Positions 26,643-34,707 of a stretch of 64,000 nt of DNA are shown piece by piece; the stretch's first letter is position 1; each line of letters opens with the position of its first letter. The translations under genes and the position numbers were made by a program. The notes below the pieces were generated by a model, which was given only the letters and a program-made list of their open reading frames with translations, searched no databases and was not told the origin of the DNA. This stretch comes from Pseudomonas campi (lineage in GTDB: Bacteria > Pseudomonadota > Gammaproteobacteria > Pseudomonadales > Pseudomonadaceae): contig NZ_CP053697.2 in NCBI RefSeq assembly GCF_013200955.2, positions 2,294,001 to 2,358,000 of the forward strand, written 5' to 3'.

Positions 26643-26747
26643 CGGTTGCGACAAAGGCGGGGCGACCACAGACTCCCTGCACTGGTCAGGAAAGGTGGAG
26701 TGGCAACACTCCTGGGCGTCTAGGTGGCTCAGCCTTTGTCTCAACCG
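26643..26747. repeat. 16-bp inverted repeat flanking 73 bases upstream of the phosphatase-kinase gene
   Basis: CGGTTGCGACAAAGGC (26643-26658) is the mirror of GCCTTTGTCTCAACCG (26732-26747) with one mismatch. The left arm contains the same CGACAAAGGCG string found in the two nas terminators. Possible remnants of a third leader or a long-range RNA stem. Confidence 0.6.
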
Positions 26748-26795
26748 ACTTGAATTCTCGGGCGCCTCAGGGCGCTCTTCGCACGAGAGAGCCCG

Positions 26796-28463
26796 ATGGC
26801 CCTGCAACTCAGCTTCGGCGAAGCCTCTGCCACCGGCCCCCGTGCCGAGAACCAGGACGCCATCCGCGTAGTCACCCCGGCGCCCGCCCTGGCGGCGAGC
26901 AAGGGCTTCCTGTTCGCCCTGGCCGATGGCGTCAGTCAATGCGCCGATGGCGGCCTGGCGGCCCGCGCCACCCTGCAGGCCCTGGCCCTCGACTACTACG
27001 CCACTCCGGAAACCTGGGCCGTGGCGCAATCACTGGATCGTCTGCTGGTCGCCCACAACCGCTGGCTGCAGGCCAACGGTGGCGGCCAGCCGCTGCTGAC
27101 CACCCTCACCGCCCTGGTGCTGCGCGGCCGCCGCTTCACCCTGGCGCATGTCGGCGACTGCCGGGCCTATCGCTGCCTGGATGGTGAGATCGAACGCCTC
27201 AGCGAAGACCACGTCTGGGAACAGCCGGGCATGCAGCACGTACTCAAGCGCGCCATGGGCCTGGACCAGCACCTGGTGGTGGATTACCTAGAAGGCGAGC
27301 TGCGCGAAGGCGAACGCTTCCTGCTGGTCAGCGACGGCGTCTGGTCGACCCTCGGCGACCAGGGCATCCACAGCATGCTCAAGGACGAGAGTGACCCGGC
27401 CGCCGCCTGCCGCGCCCTGGTCAGCGCCGCCCACCTGGCCGGCAGCCAGGACAATGCCAGCGCCGTACTGGTAGACGTACAGAGCCTGCCGGACAACGAC
27501 CTGGCCGACACCCTGGCCCAGCTCAAGCACTGGCCGCTGCCGCCGCGCCTGCGCGACGGGCAGAATTTCGAAGGCTGGCAGGTCGAGCGCCTGCTCGCCG
27601 AATCGCGTCAGTCACTGGTCTACCGCGTGCGTGACAACCAGTCACGCCGCTGGTTGCTAAAAACCCTGCCGGCCAGCCGCCATGACGAAGAACAGGCCGG
27701 CCCCGCCCTGCTCCTCGAAGAATGGTTCCTGCGCCGTGTGGCCGGGCGCAATTTTGCCGAAGCCCACCCGCTGCCGCAGCGCCAGCATCTCTACTACGTC
27801 CAGCGCGAGCATCAGGGCCAGACCCTCGCCGAGCACCTGCGCCTGTCCGGCCCCTTGGGCTTGCCGGAGTGGCTGGAGCTGGCGCCGCGCCTGCTCAAGG
27901 CCCTCGGCATGCTGCACCGGCGCAACCTGCTGCACCGCGACATCAAGCCGGAAAACCTGCTGTGGTGCGACGACGGTGAACTACGCGTGCTGGATTTCGG
28001 CCTGGCCTACTGCCCCGGCCTGTCCCGCGACGAAGCCCACGCCCTGCCCGGCACGCCCAGCTTTATCGCCCCGGAGGCCTTCAGCGGCGGCAAACCCAGC
28101 GCGCAGCAGGATATCTACGCCGCCGGCGTGACCCTCTATTACCTGCTCACCGGGCACTACCCCTACGGCGAGATCGAGGCCTTCCAGCACCCGCGCTTCG
28201 GCAAGCCGACCGCGCCCAGTCGCTACCGTCCGGACATCCCGACCTGGCTCGACGACTGCCTGCTGCGCGCGGTGGCGGTTAGCCCCGGCGAGCGCTTCGA
28301 AACCGCCGAGGAATGGCTGCTGGCCCTGGAACAGGGCGAACGCCAGACCCTCAGCCTGCGCCCCCGCCCATTGCTGGAGCGCGAGCCGCTCAAGGTCTGG
28401 CGCACGGTGGCACTGGTCTCGCTGCTACTGAACCTGAGCTTGCTGGTGTTGCTGCTGAAATAA
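26796..28463 (+). CDS. Fused PP2C-type phosphatase / Ser-Thr protein kinase, tail-anchored
   Basis: A 555-residue protein. Residues 1-235 are a PP2C-type phosphatase (ALADGVSQCADGG, HVGDCRAYR, VSDGVW, QDNASAVLV). Residues about 260-525 are a kinase domain with K289, H380-R381-D382 (HRDIKPENLL), D400-F-G and an APE-like PEAF. The C-terminal 20 residues are a membrane span. The glycine-rich ATP loop is poorly conserved (LLAESRQSLVYRV). The same fusion lies in the nas cluster of P. aeruginosa; its target is unknown but a role in nitrate transport or reduction control is plausible. Confidence 0.93.
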   Translation: MALQLSFGEASATGPRAENQDAIRVVTPAPALAASKGFLFALADGVSQCADGGLAARATLQALALDYYATPETWAVAQSLDRLLVAHNRWLQANGGGQPLLTTLTALVLRGRRFTLAHVGDCRAYRCLDGEIERLSEDHVWEQPGMQHVLKRAMGLDQHLVVDYLEGELREGERFLLVSDGVWSTLGDQGIHSMLKDESDPAAACRALVSAAHLAGSQDNASAVLVDVQSLPDNDLADTLAQLKHWPLPPRLRDGQNFEGWQVERLLAESRQSLVYRVRDNQSRRWLLKTLPASRHDEEQAGPALLLEEWFLRRVAGRNFAEAHPLPQRQHLYYVQREHQGQTLAEHLRLSGPLGLPEWLELAPRLLKALGMLHRRNLLHRDIKPENLLWCDDGELRVLDFGLAYCPGLSRDEAHALPGTPSFIAPEAFSGGKPSAQQDIYAAGVTLYYLLTGHYPYGEIEAFQHPRFGKPTAPSRYRPDIPTWLDDCLLRAVAVSPGERFETAEEWLLALEQGERQTLSLRPRPLLEREPLKVWRTVALVSLLLNLSLLVLLLK

Positions 28464-28569
28464 GCCAGCGCACCACAACAGCGCAACTTGCTTTATACGG
28501 GTGCGCCAGACGCGCCCGCAAGCCTCCAGAAAATCGCTGAAAGCCCCTGAAAATCAAACATCTACAGAG

Positions 28570-28586
28570 TTGGCACGCTGCCTGCT
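28570..28586 (+). promoter_or_regulatory. Sigma-54-type promoter of the nitrate reductase operon
   Basis: TTGGCACGCTGCCTGCT keeps the -24 element TTGGCAC exactly and a -12 CTGCT, with GG-N10-GC spacing. The predicted start (about 28597) is 14 bases before the first antitermination hairpin. Confidence 0.75.
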
Positions 28587-28610
28587 TTAGAGAGATCGAC
28601 AGTACATAAA

Positions 28611-28659
28611 AGCACTGCCTTCAACGTAGAAGGCGCTGCTTCCCGACAGATCGGGGCAG
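28611..28659 (+). promoter_or_regulatory. ANTAR-type two-hairpin RNA antiterminator (NasT/NasR target)
   Basis: Hairpin 1 has stem GCCTTC/GAAGGC (28617-28634) closing the hexaloop AACGTA. Hairpin 2 has stem CCCG/CGGG (28642-28655) closing the hexaloop ACAGAT. Both loops have A at position 1 and G at position 4, the known ANTAR recognition rule. They sit between a sigma-54 promoter and a strong terminator, as in NasR/NasT-controlled leaders. The regulator gene itself is not in the window. Confidence 0.8.
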
Positions 28660-28662
28660 GAC

Positions 28663-28703
28663 AAAGGCGTCCTCGCTAGGCAACTAGCGGGACGCCTTTT
28701 TTG
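28663..28703 (+). terminator. Leader terminator of the nitrate reductase operon
   Basis: AAAGGCGTCC pairs with GGACGCCTTT, with an inner CGCTAG/CTAGCG helix capped by a GCAA tetraloop, followed by a T-run. It lies 34 bases before the reductase-subunit start, so readthrough requires antitermination. Confidence 0.9.
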
Positions 28704-28736
28704 TTTCTCGTGATTCTTACGCAGGAGATGGCCGGC

Positions 28737-29990
28737 ATGAAAAAACTCAAGCTGGTAATGGTTGGCAACGGTATGGCCGGCGTGCGGACGCTGGAGGAGC
28801 TGCTCAAGCTCACTCCCGACCTCTACGACATCACCGTGTTCGGGGCCGAGCCGCACCCGAACTACAACCGCATCCTGCTCTCGCCGGTACTGGCCGGCGA
28901 ACAGTGCTTCGATGAAATCGTCCTCAATGGCCTGGACTGGTACCTCGATAACAACATCGAGCTGCGCCTGGGGTGCAAGGTAGTCAGCATCGACCGCAAG
29001 AAGCGTGTGGTCACCGCCGACGACGGCAGCATGGCCGAATACGACCGCCTGATCCTGGCCACCGGCTCCAATCCCTTCATCCTGCCAGTGCCGGGCAACC
29101 GCCTGGACGGCGTAATCGCCTACCGCGACATCGCCGACACCCAGCAGATGGTCGACACCGCCAAGACCCACAGCCATGCCGTGGTCATCGGTGGCGGTCT
29201 GCTCGGCCTGGAAGCAGCCAACGGCCTGAAGATGCGCGGCATGGACGTGACCGTCGTGCACCTCTCCGACTGGCTGCTGGAACGGCAACTGGACAAGACC
29301 GCCGGCAAATTGCTGCAGAGCGCCCTGGAAGCTCGCGGCATCCACTTCCGCCTGAGCGAACAGACCGAAGAGCTGGTGGACAACGGTGACGGCCGCGTCT
29401 GCGCCGTGCAGTTCAAGAGCGGTGACGTGATTCCCGCCGACCTGGTGGTGATGGCCGCCGGCATCCGCCCCAACACCGAACTGGCCGAGAAGAGCGGCAT
29501 CCCGTGCAACCGCGGCATTCTGGTCGACGACTGCCTGCAAACCTACGACCCGCGCGTCTATGCGGTCGGCGAATGCGCCAACCATCGCGGCATCGCCTAC
29601 GGCCTGGTCGCTCCGCTGTTCGAACAGGCCAAGGTCTGCGCCAATCACCTGGCCATGCTCGGCACCGCGCGCTACCAGGGCTCGGTGACCTCGACCAAGC
29701 TCAAGGTGACCGGCATCGACCTGTTCTCCGCCGGCGACTTCATGGGCGCCGAAGGCACCGAGACCATCACCCTCACCGACCCCATCGGCAGCGTGTACAA
29801 GAAACTGGTGATCAAGGACGACGTACTGGTCGGTGGCTGCCTGTACGGCGACACCCTGGACGGCGGCTGGTACTTCCAGCAGATCTGCGGCGCAGCGGAT
29901 ATCAGCCAGGTGCGCGATCACCTGATGTTCGGCCAGGCCAGTATCGATGCGGCGAACGCCAGCGCAGCCAAGGATACCGCCCGTGCCTGA
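28737..29990 (+). CDS. NAD(P)H/FAD electron-transfer subunit of assimilatory nitrate reductase (NirB-N / NasC-like)
   Basis: A 417-residue two-dinucleotide-fold flavoprotein: FAD motif VGNGMAGVRTLEEL (residues about 8-21), NAD motif VIGGGLLGLEAANGL, ATG motif ILATGSNPF and YAVGECANHRG. The sequence follows the N-terminal half of NirB, including STKLKVTGIDLFSAGDF, but ends before the siroheme/4Fe-4S sulfite-nitrite reductase part. By analogy with Klebsiella NasC it should pass electrons to the Mo subunit encoded next. The ATG at 28737 has AGGAG 9 bases upstream; an ATG at 28728 is too close to that site. Confidence 0.85.
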   Translation: MKKLKLVMVGNGMAGVRTLEELLKLTPDLYDITVFGAEPHPNYNRILLSPVLAGEQCFDEIVLNGLDWYLDNNIELRLGCKVVSIDRKKRVVTADDGSMAEYDRLILATGSNPFILPVPGNRLDGVIAYRDIADTQQMVDTAKTHSHAVVIGGGLLGLEAANGLKMRGMDVTVVHLSDWLLERQLDKTAGKLLQSALEARGIHFRLSEQTEELVDNGDGRVCAVQFKSGDVIPADLVVMAAGIRPNTELAEKSGIPCNRGILVDDCLQTYDPRVYAVGECANHRGIAYGLVAPLFEQAKVCANHLAMLGTARYQGSVTSTKLKVTGIDLFSAGDFMGAEGTETITLTDPIGSVYKKLVIKDDVLVGGCLYGDTLDGGWYFQQICGAADISQVRDHLMFGQASIDAANASAAKDTARA

Positions 29991-32724
29991 ACTCAGCCTG
30001 CAACCCGTCGTGGCCCCGGCCACCCAGCACACCGCCACCACCTGCTGCTACTGCGGCGTCGGCTGTGGTGTGCTGATCGAGCATGACGGCGAGAAGATCC
30101 TCGGCGTCCAGGGCGACCCGGAGCACCCCGCCAACTTTGGCAAGCTGTGCAGCAAGGGCTCGACCCTACACCTGACCGGCGACCTCGACGCCCGCGCGCT
30201 CTACCCCGAGCTGCGTCTGGGCAAGGGCCTGGCTCGCTCGCGCAGCGACTGGGACAGCGCCCTGGATCACGCCGCCAATGTATTCGCCGAGACCATTCGC
30301 GAGCACGGCCCGGACAGCGTGGCCTTCTACATCTCCGGCCAACTGCTGACCGAGGACTACTACGCCTTCAACAAGCTGGCCCGTGCCCTGGTCGGCACCA
30401 ACAACATCGACAGCAACTCGCGCCTGTGCATGTCCTCGGCCGTGGTCGGCTACAAGCGCAGCCTGGGTGCCGATGCCCCCCCGTGCAACTACGAGGACAT
30501 CGAGCTGGCTGACTGCCTGCTGATCGCCGGCAGCAACATGGCCTACGCCCACCCGATCCTGTTCCGCCGTCTGGAAGCGGCCAAAGCCGCGCGGCCGGAG
30601 ATGAAGATCATCGTCGTCGACCCACGGCGCACCGACACCTGCGACCTGGCCGACCTGCACCTGGCGATCCTGCCGGGTACCGATGTGGCGCTGTTCCACG
30701 GCATCCTGCACATCCTCATGTGGGAAGGCTGGGTCGACCACGCCTACATCACCGCCCACACCGAAGGCTTCGAGGCCCTGAAGAGCCTGGTGCGCGAATT
30801 TACCCCGACGGCCGTCGCCGATATCTGCGGCATCGCCCAGGCCGACCTGCTGCGCGCCGCCGAGCTGATCGGTAAATCGCCGGCATTCCTCTCGCTGTGG
30901 TGCATGGGCCTCAACCAGTCCACCGCCGGCTCAGCCAAGAACAGCGCACTGATCAACCTGCACCTGGCCACCGGGCAGATCGGCAAGATCGGCGCCGGTC
31001 CGTTCTCCCTCACCGGCCAACCGAATGCCATGGGCGGCCGCGAGACCGGCAGCCTGAGCAACCTGCTGCCGGGTCACCGCGAGGCCGGTAACCCCGAGCA
31101 CCGCGCCGAAGTCGCCCGCTACTGGGGCGTCAACAGCCTGCCAGAGCGCCCCGGCCTGAGCGCCGTCGAGCTGTTCGAAGCAGTGCGCGTCGGCAAGATC
31201 AAGGCCCTATGGATCGCCTGCACCAACCCGGCACAATCGCTGCCGGACCAGCAGAAAATCCACGAAGCCCTGGCCACCTGCCCCTTCGTGGTGGTGCAGG
31301 AAGCCTTCTTCACCACCGAAACCTGCCACTACGCCGACCTTCTGCTCCCAGCCGCCAGCTGGGGCGAAAAAGAAGGCAGCGTGACCAACTCCGAGCGGCG
31401 CATTACCCATGTGCGCCGCGCCGTGCCAGCGCCCGCAGAGGCGCGGCCGGATTGGGTGATCACCTGTGATTTCGCCCGTCGCCTGGAACAACTGCTCCGC
31501 CCCGGCCTGCCCAGCCTGTTCACCTTCCTCGACAGCGAGTCGCTGTTCGAGGAATACAAACACCTGACCAGCAATCGCGACCTCGACCTGTCCGGCCTGA
31601 GCTACGCGATCCTGGATAACCAAGGTCCGCAACAGTGGCCCTTCCCGGCCGGCGCCCAGCAGGGCACCGCGCGGTTGTACGAGGATGGCCACTTCCCCAC
31701 CGCCAGCGGGCGCGCGCAGTTCCTGGCCGACCCGTACTGCGCGGGCAAGGAGAAGCGCGATACGCGCTATCCACTGCTGCTCAACACCGGTCGCCTGCGC
31801 GACCAGTGGCACGGCATGAGCCGCACCGGCACCGCCGCGCGTCTGTTCGGCCACGCCGAGGAGGCCGTGCTCAGCCTGCACCCGGACGAACTGCGCCGGC
31901 GCAGCCTGCAGACGGGCGAACTGGTCACCTTGCGCAGCCGCCGCGGCGAGCTGAGCCTGCCGGTACAGGCCGACGAAAACGTGCGCCCCGGCCAGGCCTA
32001 CCTGCCGATGCACTGGGGCAATCGCTTCCTCAAGGGTCTGGGCACCAACGTGCTGACCCAGCCGGCCTTCGACCCGCTGTCCAAACAGCCGGAGCTCAAA
32101 CTCAGCGGTGTCGAAGTGAGCAAGGCCGAGCTGCCCTGGCAGTTCTTCGCCCTGGTCGAAGGGGATGTGCAACGCCGTTTCGAAGCGCTGCGCCCGCTGT
32201 TCGAGACATTCACCTACGCCAGCCTGACCCTCACCGGCCGCGAACGCCCGGCCCTGCTGATCAAGGCCGCCAGCGGCGAAGCCCCGCCCACCGAACTGCT
32301 GGCGCAGATCGATGCCCTGCTGGCGGTCGACGCTGGCCCGGTGCTGGCCTACGACGATCCACGGCGCACCGTGGGCAAGCGCGTGCGCATCGAGGACGGG
32401 CGCATCGTCAGCATCCGCCTGGCCGGCGAAACCGCGGCCCGCGACTGGCTGAAAGGCTTGTGGAACGACGGCCAGGCCGACGCCGACCTGCGCCGCTGGC
32501 TGCTCGCCCCGCTGTCCACTCCACCGGGCAGCAACGGCAAGAAGCTCAGCAAGACCCTGTGCAACTGCCTGAACGTCAGCCAGGACGCGGTGTGCGCCGG
32601 CATCGCCCGCGGCCTCGACCTGAACGGCCTCAAGCAGGAGCTGAAATGCGGCACCAGCTGCGGCTCCTGCGTACCGGAAATCAAACGTCTGCTGGCGACC
32701 CAACCGGTAGCCGTCAGCGCCTGA
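29983..32724 (+). CDS. nasA: Assimilatory nitrate reductase catalytic subunit (Mo-bisMGD)
   Basis: The 913-residue cytosolic enzyme reduces nitrate to nitrite. An N-terminal 4Fe-4S site (C21, C24, C28, C56) precedes the molybdopterin domains (SRLCMSSAVVGYK, LTGQPNAMGGRETG, LNTGRLRDQWHGMSRTG). A C-terminal BFD-like 2Fe-2S domain is present (TLCNCLNVSQ ... CGTSCGSC), the arrangement of Klebsiella-type enzymes. It starts at GTG 29983 (VPELSLQ), overlapping the upstream stop by 8 bases, so the two subunits are translationally coupled. A REP pair follows, then cobA. Confidence 0.95.
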   Translation: MPELSLQPVVAPATQHTATTCCYCGVGCGVLIEHDGEKILGVQGDPEHPANFGKLCSKGSTLHLTGDLDARALYPELRLGKGLARSRSDWDSALDHAANVFAETIREHGPDSVAFYISGQLLTEDYYAFNKLARALVGTNNIDSNSRLCMSSAVVGYKRSLGADAPPCNYEDIELADCLLIAGSNMAYAHPILFRRLEAAKAARPEMKIIVVDPRRTDTCDLADLHLAILPGTDVALFHGILHILMWEGWVDHAYITAHTEGFEALKSLVREFTPTAVADICGIAQADLLRAAELIGKSPAFLSLWCMGLNQSTAGSAKNSALINLHLATGQIGKIGAGPFSLTGQPNAMGGRETGSLSNLLPGHREAGNPEHRAEVARYWGVNSLPERPGLSAVELFEAVRVGKIKALWIACTNPAQSLPDQQKIHEALATCPFVVVQEAFFTTETCHYADLLLPAASWGEKEGSVTNSERRITHVRRAVPAPAEARPDWVITCDFARRLEQLLRPGLPSLFTFLDSESLFEEYKHLTSNRDLDLSGLSYAILDNQGPQQWPFPAGAQQGTARLYEDGHFPTASGRAQFLADPYCAGKEKRDTRYPLLLNTGRLRDQWHGMSRTGTAARLFGHAEEAVLSLHPDELRRRSLQTGELVTLRSRRGELSLPVQADENVRPGQAYLPMHWGNRFLKGLGTNVLTQPAFDPLSKQPELKLSGVEVSKAELPWQFFALVEGDVQRRFEALRPLFETFTYASLTLTGRERPALLIKAASGEAPPTELLAQIDALLAVDAGPVLAYDDPRRTVGKRVRIEDGRIVSIRLAGETAARDWLKGLWNDGQADADLRRWLLAPLSTPPGSNGKKLSKTLCNCLNVSQDAVCAGIARGLDLNGLKQELKCGTSCGSCVPEIKRLLATQPVAVSA

Positions 32725-32728
32725 CCCT

Positions 32729-32793
32729 GTAGGAGCGAGCTCTGCTCGCGAAGCTTTTGGATAGCCGGGATTCGCGAGCAGAGCTCGCTCCCA
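32729..32793. repeat. REP pair, GTAGGAGCGAGCTC family, between nitrate reductase and cobA
   Basis: Facing arms GTAGGAGCGAGCTCTGCTC and GAGCAGAGCTCGCTCCCAC (one base change in the right arm) lie within the operon spacer, which is also seen at 11865-11929. Confidence 0.85.
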
Positions 32794-32815
32794 CAATGAG
32801 TACGAGGAAAGGTCG

Positions 32816-33553
32816 ATGAGCGCAAAAGTCTGGCTGGTAGGCGCAGGTCCTGGTGATCCTGAACTGCTGACCCTCAAGGCGGTGAAAGCCCTCAACCAGG
32901 CCGAGATCGTGATGATCGACGACCTGGTCAACCCGGCCGTGCTGGAACACTGCCCGGATGCGCGCATCGTCCCGGTGGGCAAGCGCGGCGGCTGCCGCTC
33001 CACCCCGCAGGCCTTCATCCACCGCCTGATGCTGCGCTACGCGCGCCAGGGCAAGTGCGTGGTGCGCCTGAAAGGTGGCGACCCGTGCATCTTCGGTCGT
33101 GGCAGCGAGGAAGCCGACTGGCTGGCCGAGCACGGCATCGAAGTGGAAATGGTCAACGGCATCACCGCCGGCCTGGCCGGCGCCACCAACTGCGGCATCC
33201 CCCTGACCCTGCGCGGCGTGGCCCGCGGCGTGACCCTGGTCACCGCCCACACCCAGGACGACAGCAGCCTCAACTGGCCGGCCCTGGCGCAGAGCGGCAC
33301 CACCCTGGTGGTGTACATGGGCGTGGCCAAGCTGCCGGACATCCGCGAAAGCCTGCTGGCCGGCGGCATGCGCGCCGACATGCCGGTGGCGATGATCGAA
33401 AACGCCTCGCTGCCCCACCAGCGCGAGTGCCGCAGCAACCTGGCGAGCATGCAGCAGGCTGCCCACGACTTTCAGCTCAAGAGCCCGGCGATCCTGGTGA
33501 TCGGTGAAGTGGCCGCGCAGCAACAGATTCAAGCTTTGGCAGAGATTGCCTAA
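32816..33553 (+). CDS. cobA: Uroporphyrinogen-III C-methyltransferase (SUMT)
   Basis: The 245-residue enzyme methylates uroporphyrinogen III to precorrin-2, the first step to siroheme and cobalamin. SAM site and family signatures are VGAGPGDPELLTLKAVKAL at the N-terminus, RLKGGDPCIFGRGSEE and NGITAGLAGATNCGIPLT. It is a stand-alone SUMT without the CysG dehydrogenase part. Placement after nitrate reductase suits the siroheme demand of nitrite reductase. A strong terminator follows. Confidence 0.95.
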   Translation: MSAKVWLVGAGPGDPELLTLKAVKALNQAEIVMIDDLVNPAVLEHCPDARIVPVGKRGGCRSTPQAFIHRLMLRYARQGKCVVRLKGGDPCIFGRGSEEADWLAEHGIEVEMVNGITAGLAGATNCGIPLTLRGVARGVTLVTAHTQDDSSLNWPALAQSGTTLVVYMGVAKLPDIRESLLAGGMRADMPVAMIENASLPHQRECRSNLASMQQAAHDFQLKSPAILVIGEVAAQQQIQALAEIA

Positions 33554-33582
33554 CCCCCTTCGCTCCTGCGGAGAAATGCTTT

Positions 33583-33609
33583 GCCCGGCCTTTTGGCCGG
33601 GCTTTTTTT
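33583..33609 (+). terminator. Terminator of the nas operon
   Basis: An 8-bp stem (GCCCGGCC, loop TTTT, GGCCGGGC) followed by seven T lies 29 bases after cobA. Confidence 0.93.
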
Positions 33610-33668
33610 GCCGCGGATTTTCTAAAAAATCCTCAGGATATGGAAATATCACTTTTCGAGAAAAGCGA

Positions 33669-33730
33669 GGAGCGATTTATTTTCTAACACCACACACTAC
33701 GGAGGTATCGTCAATAAATAAATCCGCTCC
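33669..33730. repeat. Hairpin repeat A, downstream of the orphan gene
   Basis: The arms GGAGCGATTTATT and AATAAATAAATCCGCTCC pair with one bulge. The interior contains GATTTATTTTCTAACAC and a GGAGGTATCG block shared with repeat B (34164-34248). From memory the GATTTATTTTC core resembles repeats associated with REP-linked tyrosine transposases in gammaproteobacteria. Confidence 0.75.
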
Positions 33731-33750
33731 TTATCGGCTATCTATATAGA

Positions 33751-34143
33751 TTATGCAGATAGCGACTGCATCCAATTCTTGAAAAAGTCACGCTGTTCTT
33801 TAGTGGTGACTTCACTCTTCACCACGTCTGGAGTAAATATATTCACCAAGTCACTTTTTTTGGCTGGGAACCCTAGTGATAGTTCATACGCAATCAAACC
33901 ACACCCCATCTGGCTTGACATTCTGGAGGGATGAACGTTGATTTTAGCCCCCTTGCACTGAAATATATATCCAGGGAGTCTTTCGCGCAGACTCAAGAAA
34001 GAAGAAAATATATCTGTGCCCGTGCTGGTGAATTTCGCCCCATCCGCAAAGACCACGCTAACTGATGCAGGCTGTTCGGAGTAAGTTAGCTTCACCTTCT
34101 CTGCTTTATTATTGAAAATCACTTCTAGAATTACGCTTTCCAT
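33751..34143 (-). CDS. Hypothetical protein, 130 aa, possible orphan immunity protein
   Basis: I do not recognise a family. The cytosolic protein has an N-terminal strand-rich part (SVILEVIFNNKAEKVKLTY) and a conserved-looking LPGYIFQCKGAKINVHPS segment containing C63-type cysteine, then a basic/acidic helical tail. GC content is much lower than in the core genes, as is usual for toxin-immunity ends. It is last on the minus strand after the Rhs-Imm50 pair and lies between two copies of the same hairpin repeat. The context suggests an extra immunity gene; the sequence alone does not prove it. The ATG at 34143 was used. Confidence 0.72.
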   Translation of the reverse strand: MESVILEVIFNNKAEKVKLTYSEQPASVSVVFADGAKFTSTGTDIFSSFLSLRERLPGYIFQCKGAKINVHPSRMSSQMGCGLIAYELSLGFPAKKSDLVNIFTPDVVKSEVTTKEQRDFFKNWMQSLSA

Positions 34144-34163
34144 TATTTTTCTGCCTTGGGATT

Positions 34164-34248
34164 AGAGCGCCAAAGGGGGCAGATTTATTTTCTAACACTA
34201 CATGACATGGAGGCACCGGCAATAATAAATCTGCCTCCCTTTCGCTCT
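34164..34248. repeat. Hairpin repeat B, between the Imm50-like and orphan genes
   Basis: A long imperfect stem: AGAGCG with CGCTCT outside, then AAAGGGGGCAGATTTATT with AATAATAAATCTGCCTCCC. The loop region shares about 50 bases with repeat A (GATTTATTTTCTAACAC, GGAGG, CAATAA, TAAATC). The two repeats bracket the 33751-34143 gene. Confidence 0.78.
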
Positions 34249-34317
34249 CTTTTTCGCCCCATTGAATAACTCTAATTCCTGTTCGAGAAACGTAGAGCCC
34301 TGAAAACCAAATATGTT

Positions 34318-34707
34318 TTAAGCCTCACCCCCATTCAAATAGACAGAAGGACCGCTCAGAGAAACGAATTTCGCCTTAAATTCTATCAGCGAAGTGGAGT
34401 TTGAGGCCTTGATATAGAAAGATCCACTTGTGTGCTCGATAGATATATCCAACTGCTCTTTGCAGGGTATGTTTTTTACCAATAACTCGCTAACTGATAA
34501 GCAGTACAAGCCTAAGCGACATCTATTAAATCTTCCCCATTTTGGAGGGGGGATGTCAGGCAGACTTAGAATATCGAACTGCATAATAAGTTTCGGCTGG
34601 TCATTCTCCAGCGTCAGTGAAAATAGTTCAATTTTGTCTATTTCTACGGGATAAGAGAAAACGATATTGAATAATTTATTGCCTTCTAGCTGGTTCCAGA
34701 TTCTCAT
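34318..34707 (-). CDS. Imm50-like immunity protein
   Basis: A 129-residue cytosolic, strand-rich protein. The N-terminal IWNQLEGNKLFNIVFSYP, the ELFSLTLENDQPKLIMQFDI strand pair and the RLGLYCLSVSELLVKN segment fit the Imm50 pattern in my judgement. It starts on the Rhs stop codon (ATGA overlap), the standard position of the cognate immunity gene, so it should bind and neutralise the Rhs C-terminal nuclease. Low GC content like the toxin end. The overlap makes the pairing firm; the family name is less so. Confidence 0.78.
   Translation of the reverse strand: MRIWNQLEGNKLFNIVFSYPVEIDKIELFSLTLENDQPKLIMQFDILSLPDIPPPKWGRFNRCRLGLYCLSVSELLVKNIPCKEQLDISIEHTSGSFYIKASNSTSLIEFKAKFVSLSGPSVYLNGGEA

Noticed and set aside
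31207..33018. 603-codon open frame on the minus strand
   Set aside because: It is antisense to nitrate reductase and cobA, with glutamine/glycine/alanine-rich composition and no family motif.
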